Source: Acidobacteriota bacterium (GTDB lineage Bacteria > Acidobacteriota > Blastocatellia > RBC074). Taken from it: a DNA stretch of 52,645 nucleotides. The notes under the pieces were generated by a model. That model was not told the DNA's origin. It saw only the letters and a program-made list of their open reading frames with translations, and searched no databases. Each line of letters starts with the position of its first letter. Position 1 is the stretch's first letter. A program made the translations under genes and the position numbers. This document shows, one piece after another, positions 1-7,675 of this stretch. The DNA lies in assembly GCA_018268995.1 (NCBI GenBank), contig JAFDVL010000042.1:120941-173585 (forward strand), read 5' to 3'.

Positions 1-3
1 GAT

Positions 4-135
4 GTAGAAGCCCGCACGCAGTAAAGGCGTCTCCTTCAAACGCCCAAGTGTAGAAGACGTAGAAGCCCGCACGCAGTAAAGGCGTCTTGCGTGGAGAAAG
101 ATCAATACTCGCCCTTACTGCGTGCGGGCTTCTAC
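4..135. repeat. Intergenic repeat, two direct copies and one inverted copy
   Basis: A unit of about 26-29 bases occurs directly at 4-32 and 59-87. It returns in inverted orientation at 110-135 with one mismatch over 26 bases. The core word is GTAGAAGCCCGCACGC followed by AGTAAAGGCG. Copies 2 and 3 together can fold into a long hairpin. No ORF covers the region convincingly. It is probably a palindromic intergenic repeat or MITE remnant. It abuts the window edge, so more copies may lie upstream. Confidence 0.85.
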
Positions 136-208
136 ATTGCGATAGCGTGGCATCTCTGGCACACTGACAATTCCTGCAATTCCAAATTCTGAACGAGAGA
201 AAATAACG

Positions 209-1144
209 ATGAAAACCACTCCTGTCACAACTGAAGATTTACAAGGCGTGTTTCCGGTTCCACCGTTAGCGCGCAAGAATAACGCCAAACGTGAACTCGA
301 TTTTGAGCAAAATAAATTGATCGTGCGCCACATTGCCAATGGCGGCATGACACGCTTTTTATATGGCGGCAACGCTTTTCTTTATCATTTAACTTTGGCT
401 GAGTACGAACAAATGCTCGATTGGATGACGGGCTTTGCGGATAACCTCTGGGCGATTCCGAGCCTTGGCCCTTCGTACGGTCGCGCGATGGATCAGGCGG
501 CAATTTTGAAGCGGTACAAATTCCCTGCCGTGATGCACCTGCCTTGCGGCGATCCGCGCGATGCTGTTGGATTGGAAATCGGCTTGCGCGAGATTTCCGC
601 CGCTGCGAACACGCCATTGATTCTGTATTTGAAAGAAGAAAACAACTTTGGCGCAAATAAGGAAGCGGGACTTGATACCGTCGCCAAACTCGTAGACGAA
701 GGCATTTGCGTTGCCATCAAATATGCCGTCGTCCGCGATGATCCAACACAGGATGCGTACCTTGAATCGTTGCTTAAACGCGTAGATCGTTCGCGCGTTG
801 TCAGCGGCATCGGCGAGCGCCCTGCCATCGTTCACATGCGCGATTGGAGCTTGCCTGGCTTCACCACAGGATCAGGCTGCATCGCTCCAATTTTGAGCAA
901 TAAGCTTTTCGAGGCAAATGTCGGCAGCGATTACGAGACGGCTGAAACGCTACGCGCAAATTTCATCCCGCTCGAAGATTTGCGCGATGGCATCAGCCCG
1001 GCAAAAGTGCTGCATCACGCAACACAGTTAGCCGGAATTGCAGAAATGGGATCAGTGCCTCCGTTTTTATCGCCACTGTCACAACCACAAATTGATGCCA
1101 TTGCCCCCGTCGCACGTGAATTAGTTAATCGCAATCGCGGCTAG
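209..1144 (+). CDS. Dihydrodipicolinate synthase/N-acetylneuraminate lyase (DapA) family aldolase
   Basis: A 311-aa TIM-barrel protein close to the usual 290-310 aa length of the DapA/NanA family of class I aldolases, which form a Schiff base between a lysine and an oxo-acid. Lys171 in the strand VAIKY is the probable Schiff-base lysine, and Tyr140 in LILYLKEEN is the probable catalytic tyrosine. The usual GTTGE segment is replaced here by FLYGGN (50-55), so the substrate is unlikely to be that of true DapA. The start follows a weak purine-rich site (GAGAG). The next genes downstream are an amidase and two secreted proteins, suggesting catabolism rather than lysine synthesis, but that is inference. 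The family is sure; the reaction is not. Confidence 0.85.
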   Translation: MKTTPVTTEDLQGVFPVPPLARKNNAKRELDFEQNKLIVRHIANGGMTRFLYGGNAFLYHLTLAEYEQMLDWMTGFADNLWAIPSLGPSYGRAMDQAAILKRYKFPAVMHLPCGDPRDAVGLEIGLREISAAANTPLILYLKEENNFGANKEAGLDTVAKLVDEGICVAIKYAVVRDDPTQDAYLESLLKRVDRSRVVSGIGERPAIVHMRDWSLPGFTTGSGCIAPILSNKLFEANVGSDYETAETLRANFIPLEDLRDGISPAKVLHHATQLAGIAEMGSVPPFLSPLSQPQIDAIAPVARELVNRNRG

Positions 1145-1170
1145 CCAGGAGAAAAAAGCACAGCGGAGAA

Positions 1171-1242
1171 GCATGGAGTACAAGCTTCAGCTTGGTTTTT
1201 CTAACACCACAGTAAAACCAAGTTGAAGCTTGTACTCCATGC
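1171..1242. repeat. Long palindromic intergenic repeat (hairpin)
   Basis: Two inverted arms of about 28-29 bases (about 1172-1200 and 1213-1241) match except for one position and flank a 12-base loop. The arm begins CATGGAGTACAAGCTTCAGC. It sits between the aldolase and amidase genes and lacks a U-tract, so it is more like a palindromic repeat element than a terminator. Its core GGAGTACAAGCTTCAG resembles the hairpin at 11102-11137 (GGAGTTCAAGCCTCAG), which suggests one family. Confidence 0.8.
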
Positions 1243-1324
1243 TATTTCGCCATCCGTCTCCATTGCTTTCAGCACTACCTCAAATCATAATCACCCCGCT
1301 TCCAAAGGATTGCGCCTTTTCCAA

Positions 1325-2764
1325 ATGCAACCTATGAACTCAAACAACGATGCAGAACTATGCTTCAAAGATGCGGTTGATCTGGCGCAAATGATTCGCA
1401 ACCGAGAAGCCAAATCCACGGAAGTGATGGCTGCTTTTCTAGCTCAGATCAAGCGAGTCAATCCCAAGGTTAATGCAATCCCGACGTTGATTGGCGAGGA
1501 ATCGGCGATGCGCGCGGCCAAAGAAGCCGATGAGCATTTGGCAAAAGGGCAAACGCCGGGGCCATTGCATGGCCTCCCGCACGCCGTGAAAGATTTAGTA
1601 GAAACCGCAGGCATTCGCACCACACAAGGCTCACCCATTTATCAAGACTATGTGCCGACAGCCGATGCGCTAATCGTCCAACGAATGAAAGCCGCTGGTG
1701 CCATCATCATCGGCAAAACCAACACGCCTGAATTTGGTGCAGGCTCGCACACCTTCAATCCTGTTTTTGGCGCGACGCGCAATCCGTATGATTTGACTAA
1801 ATCCTGTGGCGGCAGCAGCGGTGGTGCCGCAGTGGCGTTGGCTTGTGGAATGGTGCCTCTAGCCGATGGCAGCGATATGGGTGGCTCACTGAGAAATCCT
1901 GCCAGCTTTTGCAACGTCGTCGGCTTTCGCAATTCACCGGGTCGCGTTCCAAGCTATCCAGCTTCAATGGCCTGGAATCCGCTCGCAGTTGAAGGCGCAA
2001 TGGCGCGCACCGTGCAGGATTTAGCATTGCTGTTGTCTGTGCTGGCGGGCCCCGATGCGCGTGCGCCGATTTCGCTGAATGAACCGGGTTCGCTGTTCGC
2101 ACGTCCGCTGGCTCGCGACTTTCGGAACACACGCATTGCCTGGAGCCGCAATTTAGGCCGCTATCCCGTGCAACCGGTCGTGAATGAAGTCTGCGACGAA
2201 GCGCGTTCCGTATTCGCCGCGCTCGGCTGTCAGGTTGAGGACGACGAACCGGACTTCGAGGATGCCGACGAAATCTTTCAAGTCTTGCGCGCGTGGACAT
2301 TCGCGCAAAACCGCGCCGAGGATTACAAAAACCATCGTAACCAACTGAAAGACACCATCGTCTGGAACGTCGAAAAGGGACTCCAGCTGACGGGCTTGGA
2401 GATTTCGCGTGCAGAGGTCAAACGCACACAACTTTACCAACGTGTGCAAACCTTGATGGAACGCTATGAATTTCTCATCCTGCCCGTTTCGCAAGTCGTC
2501 CCCTTCCCCATCGAAACCGATTGGGTGCGCGAGATCAACGATGTAAAAATGGAAACCTACATTGACTGGATGGCGACGTGTTATGCCATCACGATCACCG
2601 GCTTGCCCGCGATTTCGGTGCCTTGTGGATTCACGAAAGAAGGGCTGCCCGTCGGCCTGCAAATCGTCGGTCGGCATCAACGCGATTTTGAAGTGTTGCA
2701 ATTGGCTTATGCGTTCGAGCAAGCCACACAATTCGGGAAAAGGCGTCCGACCATTGCGGTCTGA
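1325..2764 (+). CDS. Amidase signature family hydrolase
   Basis: Amidase-signature enzyme, 479 aa, hydrolysing an amide bond of unknown substrate. The Ser-cisSer-Lys triad is visible: Lys89 in HAVKD, Ser164/165 in GGSSGG, and nucleophile Ser188 in GSDMGGSLR. No signal peptide is seen, so it is probably cytoplasmic. An upstream frame extension to 1223 would be encoded by the right arm of the palindromic repeat and is rejected; ATG 1325 or 1334 is preferred. The residues around the triad match GatA and general amidases, but no gatB or gatC is nearby, so a tRNA-amidotransferase role is unlikely. It follows the DapA-like gene on the same strand. Confidence 0.9.
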   Translation: MQPMNSNNDAELCFKDAVDLAQMIRNREAKSTEVMAAFLAQIKRVNPKVNAIPTLIGEESAMRAAKEADEHLAKGQTPGPLHGLPHAVKDLVETAGIRTTQGSPIYQDYVPTADALIVQRMKAAGAIIIGKTNTPEFGAGSHTFNPVFGATRNPYDLTKSCGGSSGGAAVALACGMVPLADGSDMGGSLRNPASFCNVVGFRNSPGRVPSYPASMAWNPLAVEGAMARTVQDLALLLSVLAGPDARAPISLNEPGSLFARPLARDFRNTRIAWSRNLGRYPVQPVVNEVCDEARSVFAALGCQVEDDEPDFEDADEIFQVLRAWTFAQNRAEDYKNHRNQLKDTIVWNVEKGLQLTGLEISRAEVKRTQLYQRVQTLMERYEFLILPVSQVVPFPIETDWVREINDVKMETYIDWMATCYAITITGLPAISVPCGFTKEGLPVGLQIVGRHQRDFEVLQLAYAFEQATQFGKRRPTIAV

Positions 2765-2942
2765 AAAACTGTCCTGATGTTCGGCAACAGTGCCTGGTCG
2801 GAATACACTTACTGCTAGCAGCTGAAAAAGCGGTATCGGTGGCGGACGGAGCGAGGTATCTGAAATATCGTGGCGAAGGCTATTGACGCTTGGTGACAAA
2901 GGAAGCCTACTAAAGAAAATCTTGCGCTCGATGAGAGAGTTT

Positions 2943-3728
2943 ATGAAAAGAAGAATATTTACGGTGCTGGTGTTGGCAGCATCGGCAATGACTTTGCTGG
3001 CGCAGCCAAAGGAATATGTTTGCCATCGAACAAAAGCAAAAATCTCGATTGATGGCAAGCTGAATGAATGGCGCAATGTTCCGGCAACCGATGCGTTTGT
3101 GGACATCGAAGGCGACCGCAAGCCGCGCCCTCGTTTTACGACACGCGCCAAAATGCTGTGGGACGATCAATATTTCTACATTGCCGCTGAGTTGGAAGAG
3201 CCTCACATTTGGGGCACGTTGACCAAACGTGACTCGGTGATCTTTCACGACAATGATTTTGAAGTCTTCATTGATCCGAACGGCGACCGCAACGAGTATT
3301 ACGAATTCGAGATCAACGCCTTGAATACGGGCTGGGATTTGTTTTTGCCCAAGCCCTACCGCGACGGCGGCAAGGCGCAGGACAGTTGGGACATCATGGG
3401 ATTGAAAACAGCTGTGCAGATCAATGGCACGCTGAATAACCCGACAGACAAAGACAAAGGTTGGTCAGTGGAATTGGCGCTGCCGTGGAAAGCGTTGGCG
3501 GAGTACGCGCACAAGGCCGCACCACCAAACGACGGGGACGAATGGCGCGTGAACTTCTCGCGCGTCGAATGGCAGCACGAAATCGCAGGCGGCAAATACC
3601 GAAAGATCGCCAACACGAAAGAAGACAACTGGGTCTGGTCGCCACAAGGTGTCATAGACATGCACCGCCCGGAAATGTGGGGCGTTGTTCGATTCACCAC
3701 CCGAACCAAAACAAAATCCACCCGCTAA
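2943..3728 (+). CDS. Secreted carbohydrate-binding family 9-like protein
   Basis: A 261-aa exported protein. Residues 1-20 (MKRRIFTVLV and a hydrophobic run ending LLAQ) form a signal peptide, which fixes the start at 2943 rather than the longer frame at 2883. The rest is a CBM9/DOMON-like beta-sandwich: the early ISIDGKLNEW motif, then YFYIAAELEEP, then DNDFEVFIDPNGD and YYEFEINALNT are typical of the CBM9-like domain that binds sugars or acts as a stand-alone lectin-like module. No enzyme motif is present. It lies 27 bases before a secreted cyclase-family hydrolase, probably co-transcribed with it. Ligand unknown. Confidence 0.8.
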   Translation: MKRRIFTVLVLAASAMTLLAQPKEYVCHRTKAKISIDGKLNEWRNVPATDAFVDIEGDRKPRPRFTTRAKMLWDDQYFYIAAELEEPHIWGTLTKRDSVIFHDNDFEVFIDPNGDRNEYYEFEINALNTGWDLFLPKPYRDGGKAQDSWDIMGLKTAVQINGTLNNPTDKDKGWSVELALPWKALAEYAHKAAPPNDGDEWRVNFSRVEWQHEIAGGKYRKIANTKEDNWVWSPQGVIDMHRPEMWGVVRFTTRTKTKSTR

Positions 3729-3755
3729 GCCCAATTTTTCCGAGGAGGAATCAAC

Positions 3756-4700
3756 ATGCGAATTGTTACATTCATGCTAGTTTGTGTTTTTCTCAATATG
3801 TGCCTGCAAGCCCAAACCTGGACGCCGCCCACCGATGCTGAGCGTTGCCCGTGCAAATGGGGCGCGAACGATCAACGCGGCTCTGCGAATCATATGAAAC
3901 CCGAAACCGTCTTGCGCGCGACAAAACTCATCCGTACCGGTGAAGTCATCGAACTCGGTCAAGTGCTCAGCCCGACGATGCCGTTCTTTGGTACGCGGCG
4001 CTTTGAAGTCCACACCAAACGTACGTTCATGAATCCGCAATCCAATCGGCGCGGCAGCAATGAAGAATACATCACGGGCGAGATGGGGCAGATCGGCACG
4101 CAGTTCGACGGCTTTGCACATCAGACCATTGGCAGCAGCCTGTACAACTGCTTCAAGCTCGACGACATCGCGACGCGCAATGGCTTTGAAAAGCTTGGCA
4201 TTGAAAAGGTTGGCGCACTGATTACACGCGGCGTGCTAATTGATATTGCGGGACTGAAAGGCGTTGAGATGTTGCCCGACAGCTACGAAATCACGGTTCA
4301 GGACATTGAACAAGCCATTGCGAAACAAAAGCTGACGATTCAACCGGGCGATGCGATCATCCTTCACACAGGCTGGGGCAAGTTGTGGAATAAGGATAAT
4401 GCGCGCTATGCCAAAGGGCATCCAGGAATTGGCGTGGCAGCGGCAAACTGGATCGCCAAACAAGACCCGATGTTAGTCGGCGCAGACAATGGCGGCGTTG
4501 AAGTGAATCCCAATCCTGATCCGAAACTTTCACTACCAGTACATCAAATCATGCTGGTCGTGAACGGCATCCATTTGCTGGAAAATATGAAACTGGATGA
4601 GCTTGTAGCAAAGCGCGTGCAGGAATTTGCCCTAATGGTGCAACCGTTGAAGATTCAAGGTGGCACAGGGTCAACGGTTGCGCCGATTGCCGTGTACTGA
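3756..4700 (+). CDS. Secreted cyclase family protein (kynurenine formamidase-like)
   Basis: A 314-aa protein of the putative cyclase family (PF04199), metal-dependent hydrolases related to kynurenine formamidase. A signal peptide spans about 1-20 (cleavage near LQAQ). The metal motif, HxGTHxDxxxH in the family, reads GQIGTQFDGFAH at 111-122, so Asp118 and His122 are kept while the first two histidines are glutamines. This might be a variant metal site or an altered activity. The conserved GDAIILHTGW and ADNGGVE segments follow. The start has a strong GAGGAGG site seven bases upstream. It converges with the next gene, 38 bases away. Confidence 0.8.
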   Translation: MRIVTFMLVCVFLNMCLQAQTWTPPTDAERCPCKWGANDQRGSANHMKPETVLRATKLIRTGEVIELGQVLSPTMPFFGTRRFEVHTKRTFMNPQSNRRGSNEEYITGEMGQIGTQFDGFAHQTIGSSLYNCFKLDDIATRNGFEKLGIEKVGALITRGVLIDIAGLKGVEMLPDSYEITVQDIEQAIAKQKLTIQPGDAIILHTGWGKLWNKDNARYAKGHPGIGVAAANWIAKQDPMLVGADNGGVEVNPNPDPKLSLPVHQIMLVVNGIHLLENMKLDELVAKRVQEFALMVQPLKIQGGTGSTVAPIAVY

Positions 4701-4738
4701 ACTTGTAGAGGGAATAAATTCTAGATTTTCCTAGCGGA

Positions 4739-5458
4739 TTACCGTACATCAAAGCGACGAGTTTCGCCTTGTGTATAGTCGTGGGCGAGAGGGTCAAAGG
4801 AAATAACCGGAGGGATTTCCGGGCGAAATTCCTGCGACAATTGATTTGTCACTTTGGGCCGTGAGTCGCGCCGATACATGAAAAGCAAAAATACGCCCAT
4901 CGCAATCAATAACAACGGCCACAGCCCGGTGATGAATGAATGGGGTAACACCCAGCGCAAAATCGTTAAGACACCGATCCCAATCAGGCCCGTTCCCCAG
5001 ATGTTTGTTTTTTCGCGCAGGAGTCGTTTTAGTTTCTCGTCTTCAGCGCTGAGGTTTTCTCCCAGATTCAGGCGCTTTGCATCCTGAAATGCATTGAAAA
5101 TTGAGTAAACATAAAAAGCAAAACCACCCCACCAGAAGAAATTGGAATCAAATAGATCGCTGATTTCCCATAAGCCGACAATCACAGCAAAATGCACCAG
5201 CGCCTTGATCACGACGCCATTGTACGCGGAACCGAGACCGGGAATCAGGCTCAAAAATGCAGCTACCCCAGGTGATTTCACATCAAAATGGCGGGTCGGT
5301 GCCGGCCTAGCACCTGTCATTCCTTCCACCCCGGCAACAATGCAATCCTGGCAATAAGTATAACCTTTCACCCGATGATCACAGGCCGGACAAAGCGGAC
5401 GCGAACAAGCGCGGCACCGTGTATTAGCTAATGTAACTTGGTGGTAAAAGCAGTTCAT
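4739..5458 (-). CDS. Zinc-binding (B-box-like) membrane protein in a sigma factor operon
   Basis: A 239-aa protein. The N-terminus (1-40) carries a dense Cys/His cluster, with CRAC, CPAC and CQDC pairs plus His6 and His28, as in B-box or zinc-ribbon domains. Three or four hydrophobic segments follow (about 65-85, 95-120, 150-170, 175-195) and a charged cytoplasmic tail. Its ATG overlaps the stop of the anti-sigma gene by four bases (ATGA), so the two are translationally coupled. Proteins of this form occur widely in Acidobacteria without known function; a role in sensing or relaying the signal that frees the sigma factor is inferred only from the operon. Confidence 0.75.
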   Translation of the reverse strand: MNCFYHQVTLANTRCRACSRPLCPACDHRVKGYTYCQDCIVAGVEGMTGARPAPTRHFDVKSPGVAAFLSLIPGLGSAYNGVVIKALVHFAVIVGLWEISDLFDSNFFWWGGFAFYVYSIFNAFQDAKRLNLGENLSAEDEKLKRLLREKTNIWGTGLIGIGVLTILRWVLPHSFITGLWPLLLIAMGVFLLFMYRRDSRPKVTNQLSQEFRPEIPPVISFDPLAHDYTQGETRRFDVR

Positions 5459-6243
5459 TGTTGCTGGATATTCGTTGCGGGTTGAATACTTGGTGTTGGA
5501 GTCGGTGAGGACTGAGGGTTATGTCCTTCAAGTTTGCGCGTGCGCTGCATCTGATCTTTGGTATCGTTGATTTTCACCGAAAGAAACTGCATCCCCATCA
5601 CGGCTATCGTTCCGGTTTCGATGAAAGCCTGATTAAGCTGTTCCTGTTTTTGGGTCGCAAGATTTTCAACGCTTCCATACCGCCAGTTAATCATCATCCC
5701 CGTTGCAGCAAAAATCAGCATCGCAGCAACCCACTGACCAACCTTCAGCGAGTGCGAAAGTTTATCGAAAAACGTGGCTGTGTCCGGGCCGACGGTAGCG
5801 GCCATAATTCTTTCTGATAAGGCAGCAGAAACTTCGACTTCAATTTCTTTGGCTTCCCGCATCATCTCTTTGGCTTCTTCAATGCCACGCAACAGTCGGC
5901 GGCACTTCCAGCAATCGGCAAAATGGACCTGAAAATTTTGGAATGTCGGCCCAAGGATGACGCCATCAAAATATCGTTCAATCAATTTATCGAATTCGGA
6001 GCAACTGAGCATTTCGCCCGCGCTCGTGGCATCAATGATCCGATCTTCAAGCGCGAGTAAGGATTCGGTAGTCTCCTCGTGCGCCATTACCCCTAACGCC
6101 TGCACAGTGCCGCGTACGTCGTTGAAAAGCTCGCGACATTCGCGGCAGCTCAGCCGATGTGTCGCAAACTCAGCCTTCTCACGCGCGACCATCTCGCCAT
6201 CGAGATAATCTGAAATTTTGTCTTGGAAGTTACTGCAATTCAT
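5455..6243 (-). CDS. Anti-sigma factor with two zinc-finger (zf-HC2) domains
   Basis: A 262-aa single-pass membrane protein. Two copies of the zinc anti-sigma motif are visible: His29-Cys33-Cys36 (HRLSCREC) with Cys3 before it, and His107-Cys111-Cys114 (HFADCWKC) with Cys81 before it. A transmembrane helix lies near 165-187, followed by a periplasmic region and a Pro/Thr/Gln-rich end. ZAS proteins normally have one such domain and bind their ECF sigma factor at the membrane. The sigma gene is directly upstream on the same strand, 100 bases away, and the membrane zinc protein overlaps downstream. The duplicated finger is unusual. Confidence 0.87.
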   Translation of the reverse strand: MNCSNFQDKISDYLDGEMVAREKAEFATHRLSCRECRELFNDVRGTVQALGVMAHEETTESLLALEDRIIDATSAGEMLSCSEFDKLIERYFDGVILGPTFQNFQVHFADCWKCRRLLRGIEEAKEMMREAKEIEVEVSAALSERIMAATVGPDTATFFDKLSHSLKVGQWVAAMLIFAATGMMINWRYGSVENLATQKQEQLNQAFIETGTIAVMGMQFLSVKINDTKDQMQRTRKLEGHNPQSSPTPTPSIQPATNIQQQ

Positions 6244-6252
6244 TTTTGTTAC

Positions 6253-6340
6253 TTGTCATCTGTCCTTTGTCACGTGTCTTTTGTTCCCCGGCTCAACACG
6301 GGCGGCGAAAAACAAATGACGAATGACCAATGACAAAGGA
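6253..6340. repeat. Heptamer-phased inverted repeat between sigma and anti-sigma genes
   Basis: The left arm 6253-6287 reads as consecutive 7-base words TTGTCAT CTGTCCT TTGTCAC and so on. The right arm 6313-6340 reads CAAATGA CGAATGA CCAATGA CAAAGGA. The arms are roughly reverse complements around a 25-base GC-rich centre, so the whole could fold in RNA between the two coding regions. It occupies nearly all of the space between the genes. Confidence 0.75.
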
Positions 6341-6343
6341 CGA

Positions 6344-6934
6344 TTAAATATATTCCACAATTTTCATTCTTCTCAGCGTTTTTGCTAACTCAATTCTGCC
6401 ACGATTAATGCGCGATTTAACTGTACCGAGTGGAATTTCCAGGATGTCTACAATTTCCTGATAACTTAATTCCTCAATATCGCGCAAAATTACGCATTCA
6501 CGTAAATCAGGCGGCAATTTCGTAATCGCCTGATGAACCTGCAAAGCTCGTTCCTGACGTTCAACCCGGCGATCCGGCGTATCAGAGCCACTGCGCAAAT
6601 GAAATTCGTGGTCAGTTAAATCCTCGCCCACGTCGGTCGGAGTCCGAACACGTTTGCGATAGTCATCAATAACCAGATTTCTTGCCAGCCGCATTAACCA
6701 ATTGGCCAAATCTCCAGCCTGGGGGTCATACTGATCTAAAGAACGATAGACACGAACAAATACTTCCTGCGTCAAATCTTCAGCTGATTCGTGACGATTG
6801 GTAAACCGATAAGCCAGGTTGTAAACACGACGCGAGTAGCTGTGGACAATCTGCTCCCACGCTACGCTATCACCTGCCCGACACCGACGTACCAACTCTG
6901 CATCTGAAATCATTAAACTCGGGTTGGCTCCCAT
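6344..6934 (-). CDS. ECF-type RNA polymerase sigma factor
   Basis: A 196-aa sigma-70 family extracytoplasmic-function sigma factor. Region 2 is clear (YNLAYRFTNRHESAEDLTQEVFVRVYRSLDQY split over about 38-70, then WLMRLARNLVIDDYRKR). Region 4 ends the protein (LPPDLRECVILRDIEELSYQEIVDIL, then PLGTVKSRINRGR). The length is typical. It heads an operon with a membrane anti-sigma factor and a zinc membrane protein, so its activity is probably controlled by release from the anti-sigma factor. An acidic linker of about 35 residues lies between the regions (TPTDVGEDLTDHEFH). Confidence 0.93.
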   Translation of the reverse strand: MGANPSLMISDAELVRRCRAGDSVAWEQIVHSYSRRVYNLAYRFTNRHESAEDLTQEVFVRVYRSLDQYDPQAGDLANWLMRLARNLVIDDYRKRVRTPTDVGEDLTDHEFHLRSGSDTPDRRVERQERALQVHQAITKLPPDLRECVILRDIEELSYQEIVDILEIPLGTVKSRINRGRIELAKTLRRMKIVEYI

Positions 6935-6977
6935 ATTTTTCCTTGTTGTGAATGAACCTCATTTGAAAAAGAAAGGG

Positions 6978-7029
6978 GCAGTAGCTTTCATCCTGAGCGG
7001 GAGCTTAACCGCTGGGATTAAGCTACTGC
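6978..7029. repeat. Nested hairpin in the region upstream of the sigma factor gene
   Basis: A perfect 10-base inverted repeat, GCAGTAGCTT at 6978-6987 and AAGCTACTGC at 7020-7029, encloses a second small stem (AGCGG near 6996 with CCGCT near 7010). The rest of 6935-7212 shows nothing recognisable. It could be a palindromic intergenic repeat or a leader structure of the sigma operon. There is no U-tract on either strand. Confidence 0.55.
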
Positions 7030-7212
7030 AATTTCTCTTTCAATCAACATCAACCTCACGGCATCCATTACGAGGCTGCTGTCTAAGAAGTTCGATAAAA
7101 CTTGATAGTGAAAACAGCGACTTTAACTCACTTGTCATGACGATTTATTTGGCAATGTATTAACAAAAATCGTCAGCAGTAAGTGCAATTAATTCTTGTT
7201 GCGTTTCAACTA

Positions 7213-7674
7213 TCAACGAGTTCCCCATTCCCACATCCCGAACTGCACTTTTTTGTCTACCATTTGCCCAGCTAGTTTCAAGGTCAGCATAATTTGCCCA
7301 CGATGATGCGATTCGTGCGAAATCACATAGCCGAGAAACGCCGTCACATTCGGCTTAAAACCTTTAATTTTGCCGGTGTCAATCCCGCGTTGTAAAAGTT
7401 TTTCCATCGCTTCGCCCGAGGCAGCCAACGCGAATTCAAGCTCCGTTGGGCTGAGGAGCGTTCCCTTTTCAATCTTTTCAAGTCCAACAACTAAATCCGG
7501 GGCTGCCACGCTCAGCCACATCAGCCGGACATTGTGCAAGTGAGCAAATTGATCTGCGACATTGCGGCCCTTTTTCGTCAAGCAGGCAGCTAAGGCCTCA
7601 GGATTGATCGCAGCTAACAGATAAAGGTTGATGCGGTTGTGAATTCGCCAGGTTTCAAGGAGTTGGTCTTGCAT
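7213..7674 (-). CDS. DinB-like metal-dependent four-helix protein
   Basis: A 153-aa DinB/YfiT-like protein. The family forms a four-helix bundle with a three-histidine metal site, and many members are thiol-dependent transferases. Candidate ligands are His45 or His47 in FAHLH and His120, His123 and His124 in SHESHHRGQI, the latter being the family hallmark. I prefer ATG 7674, which begins one base after the upstream stop, over an ATG at 7695 that would overlap the upstream gene; neither has a strong ribosome site. The close spacing to the exported protein upstream suggests one transcript. Substrate unknown. Confidence 0.82.
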   Translation of the reverse strand: MQDQLLETWRIHNRINLYLLAAINPEALAACLTKKGRNVADQFAHLHNVRLMWLSVAAPDLVVGLEKIEKGTLLSPTELEFALAASGEAMEKLLQRGIDTGKIKGFKPNVTAFLGYVISHESHHRGQIMLTLKLAGQMVDKKVQFGMWEWGTR

Positions 7675-7675
7675 A

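Noticed and set aside
4..135. CRISPR-like repeat array
   Set aside because: There are only three copies, one inverted, with unequal spacing and no cas genes, so it does not form an array.
1171..1242. Rho-independent terminator after the aldolase gene
   Set aside because: The stem is far longer than usual, and no T-tract follows either arm; better explained as a palindromic repeat.
2153..3151. Long minus-strand ORF (332 codons) over the amidase and CBM9-like genes
   Set aside because: It lies opposite two clear genes and has a low-complexity, Arg/Leu-rich product without any domain; a shadow frame.
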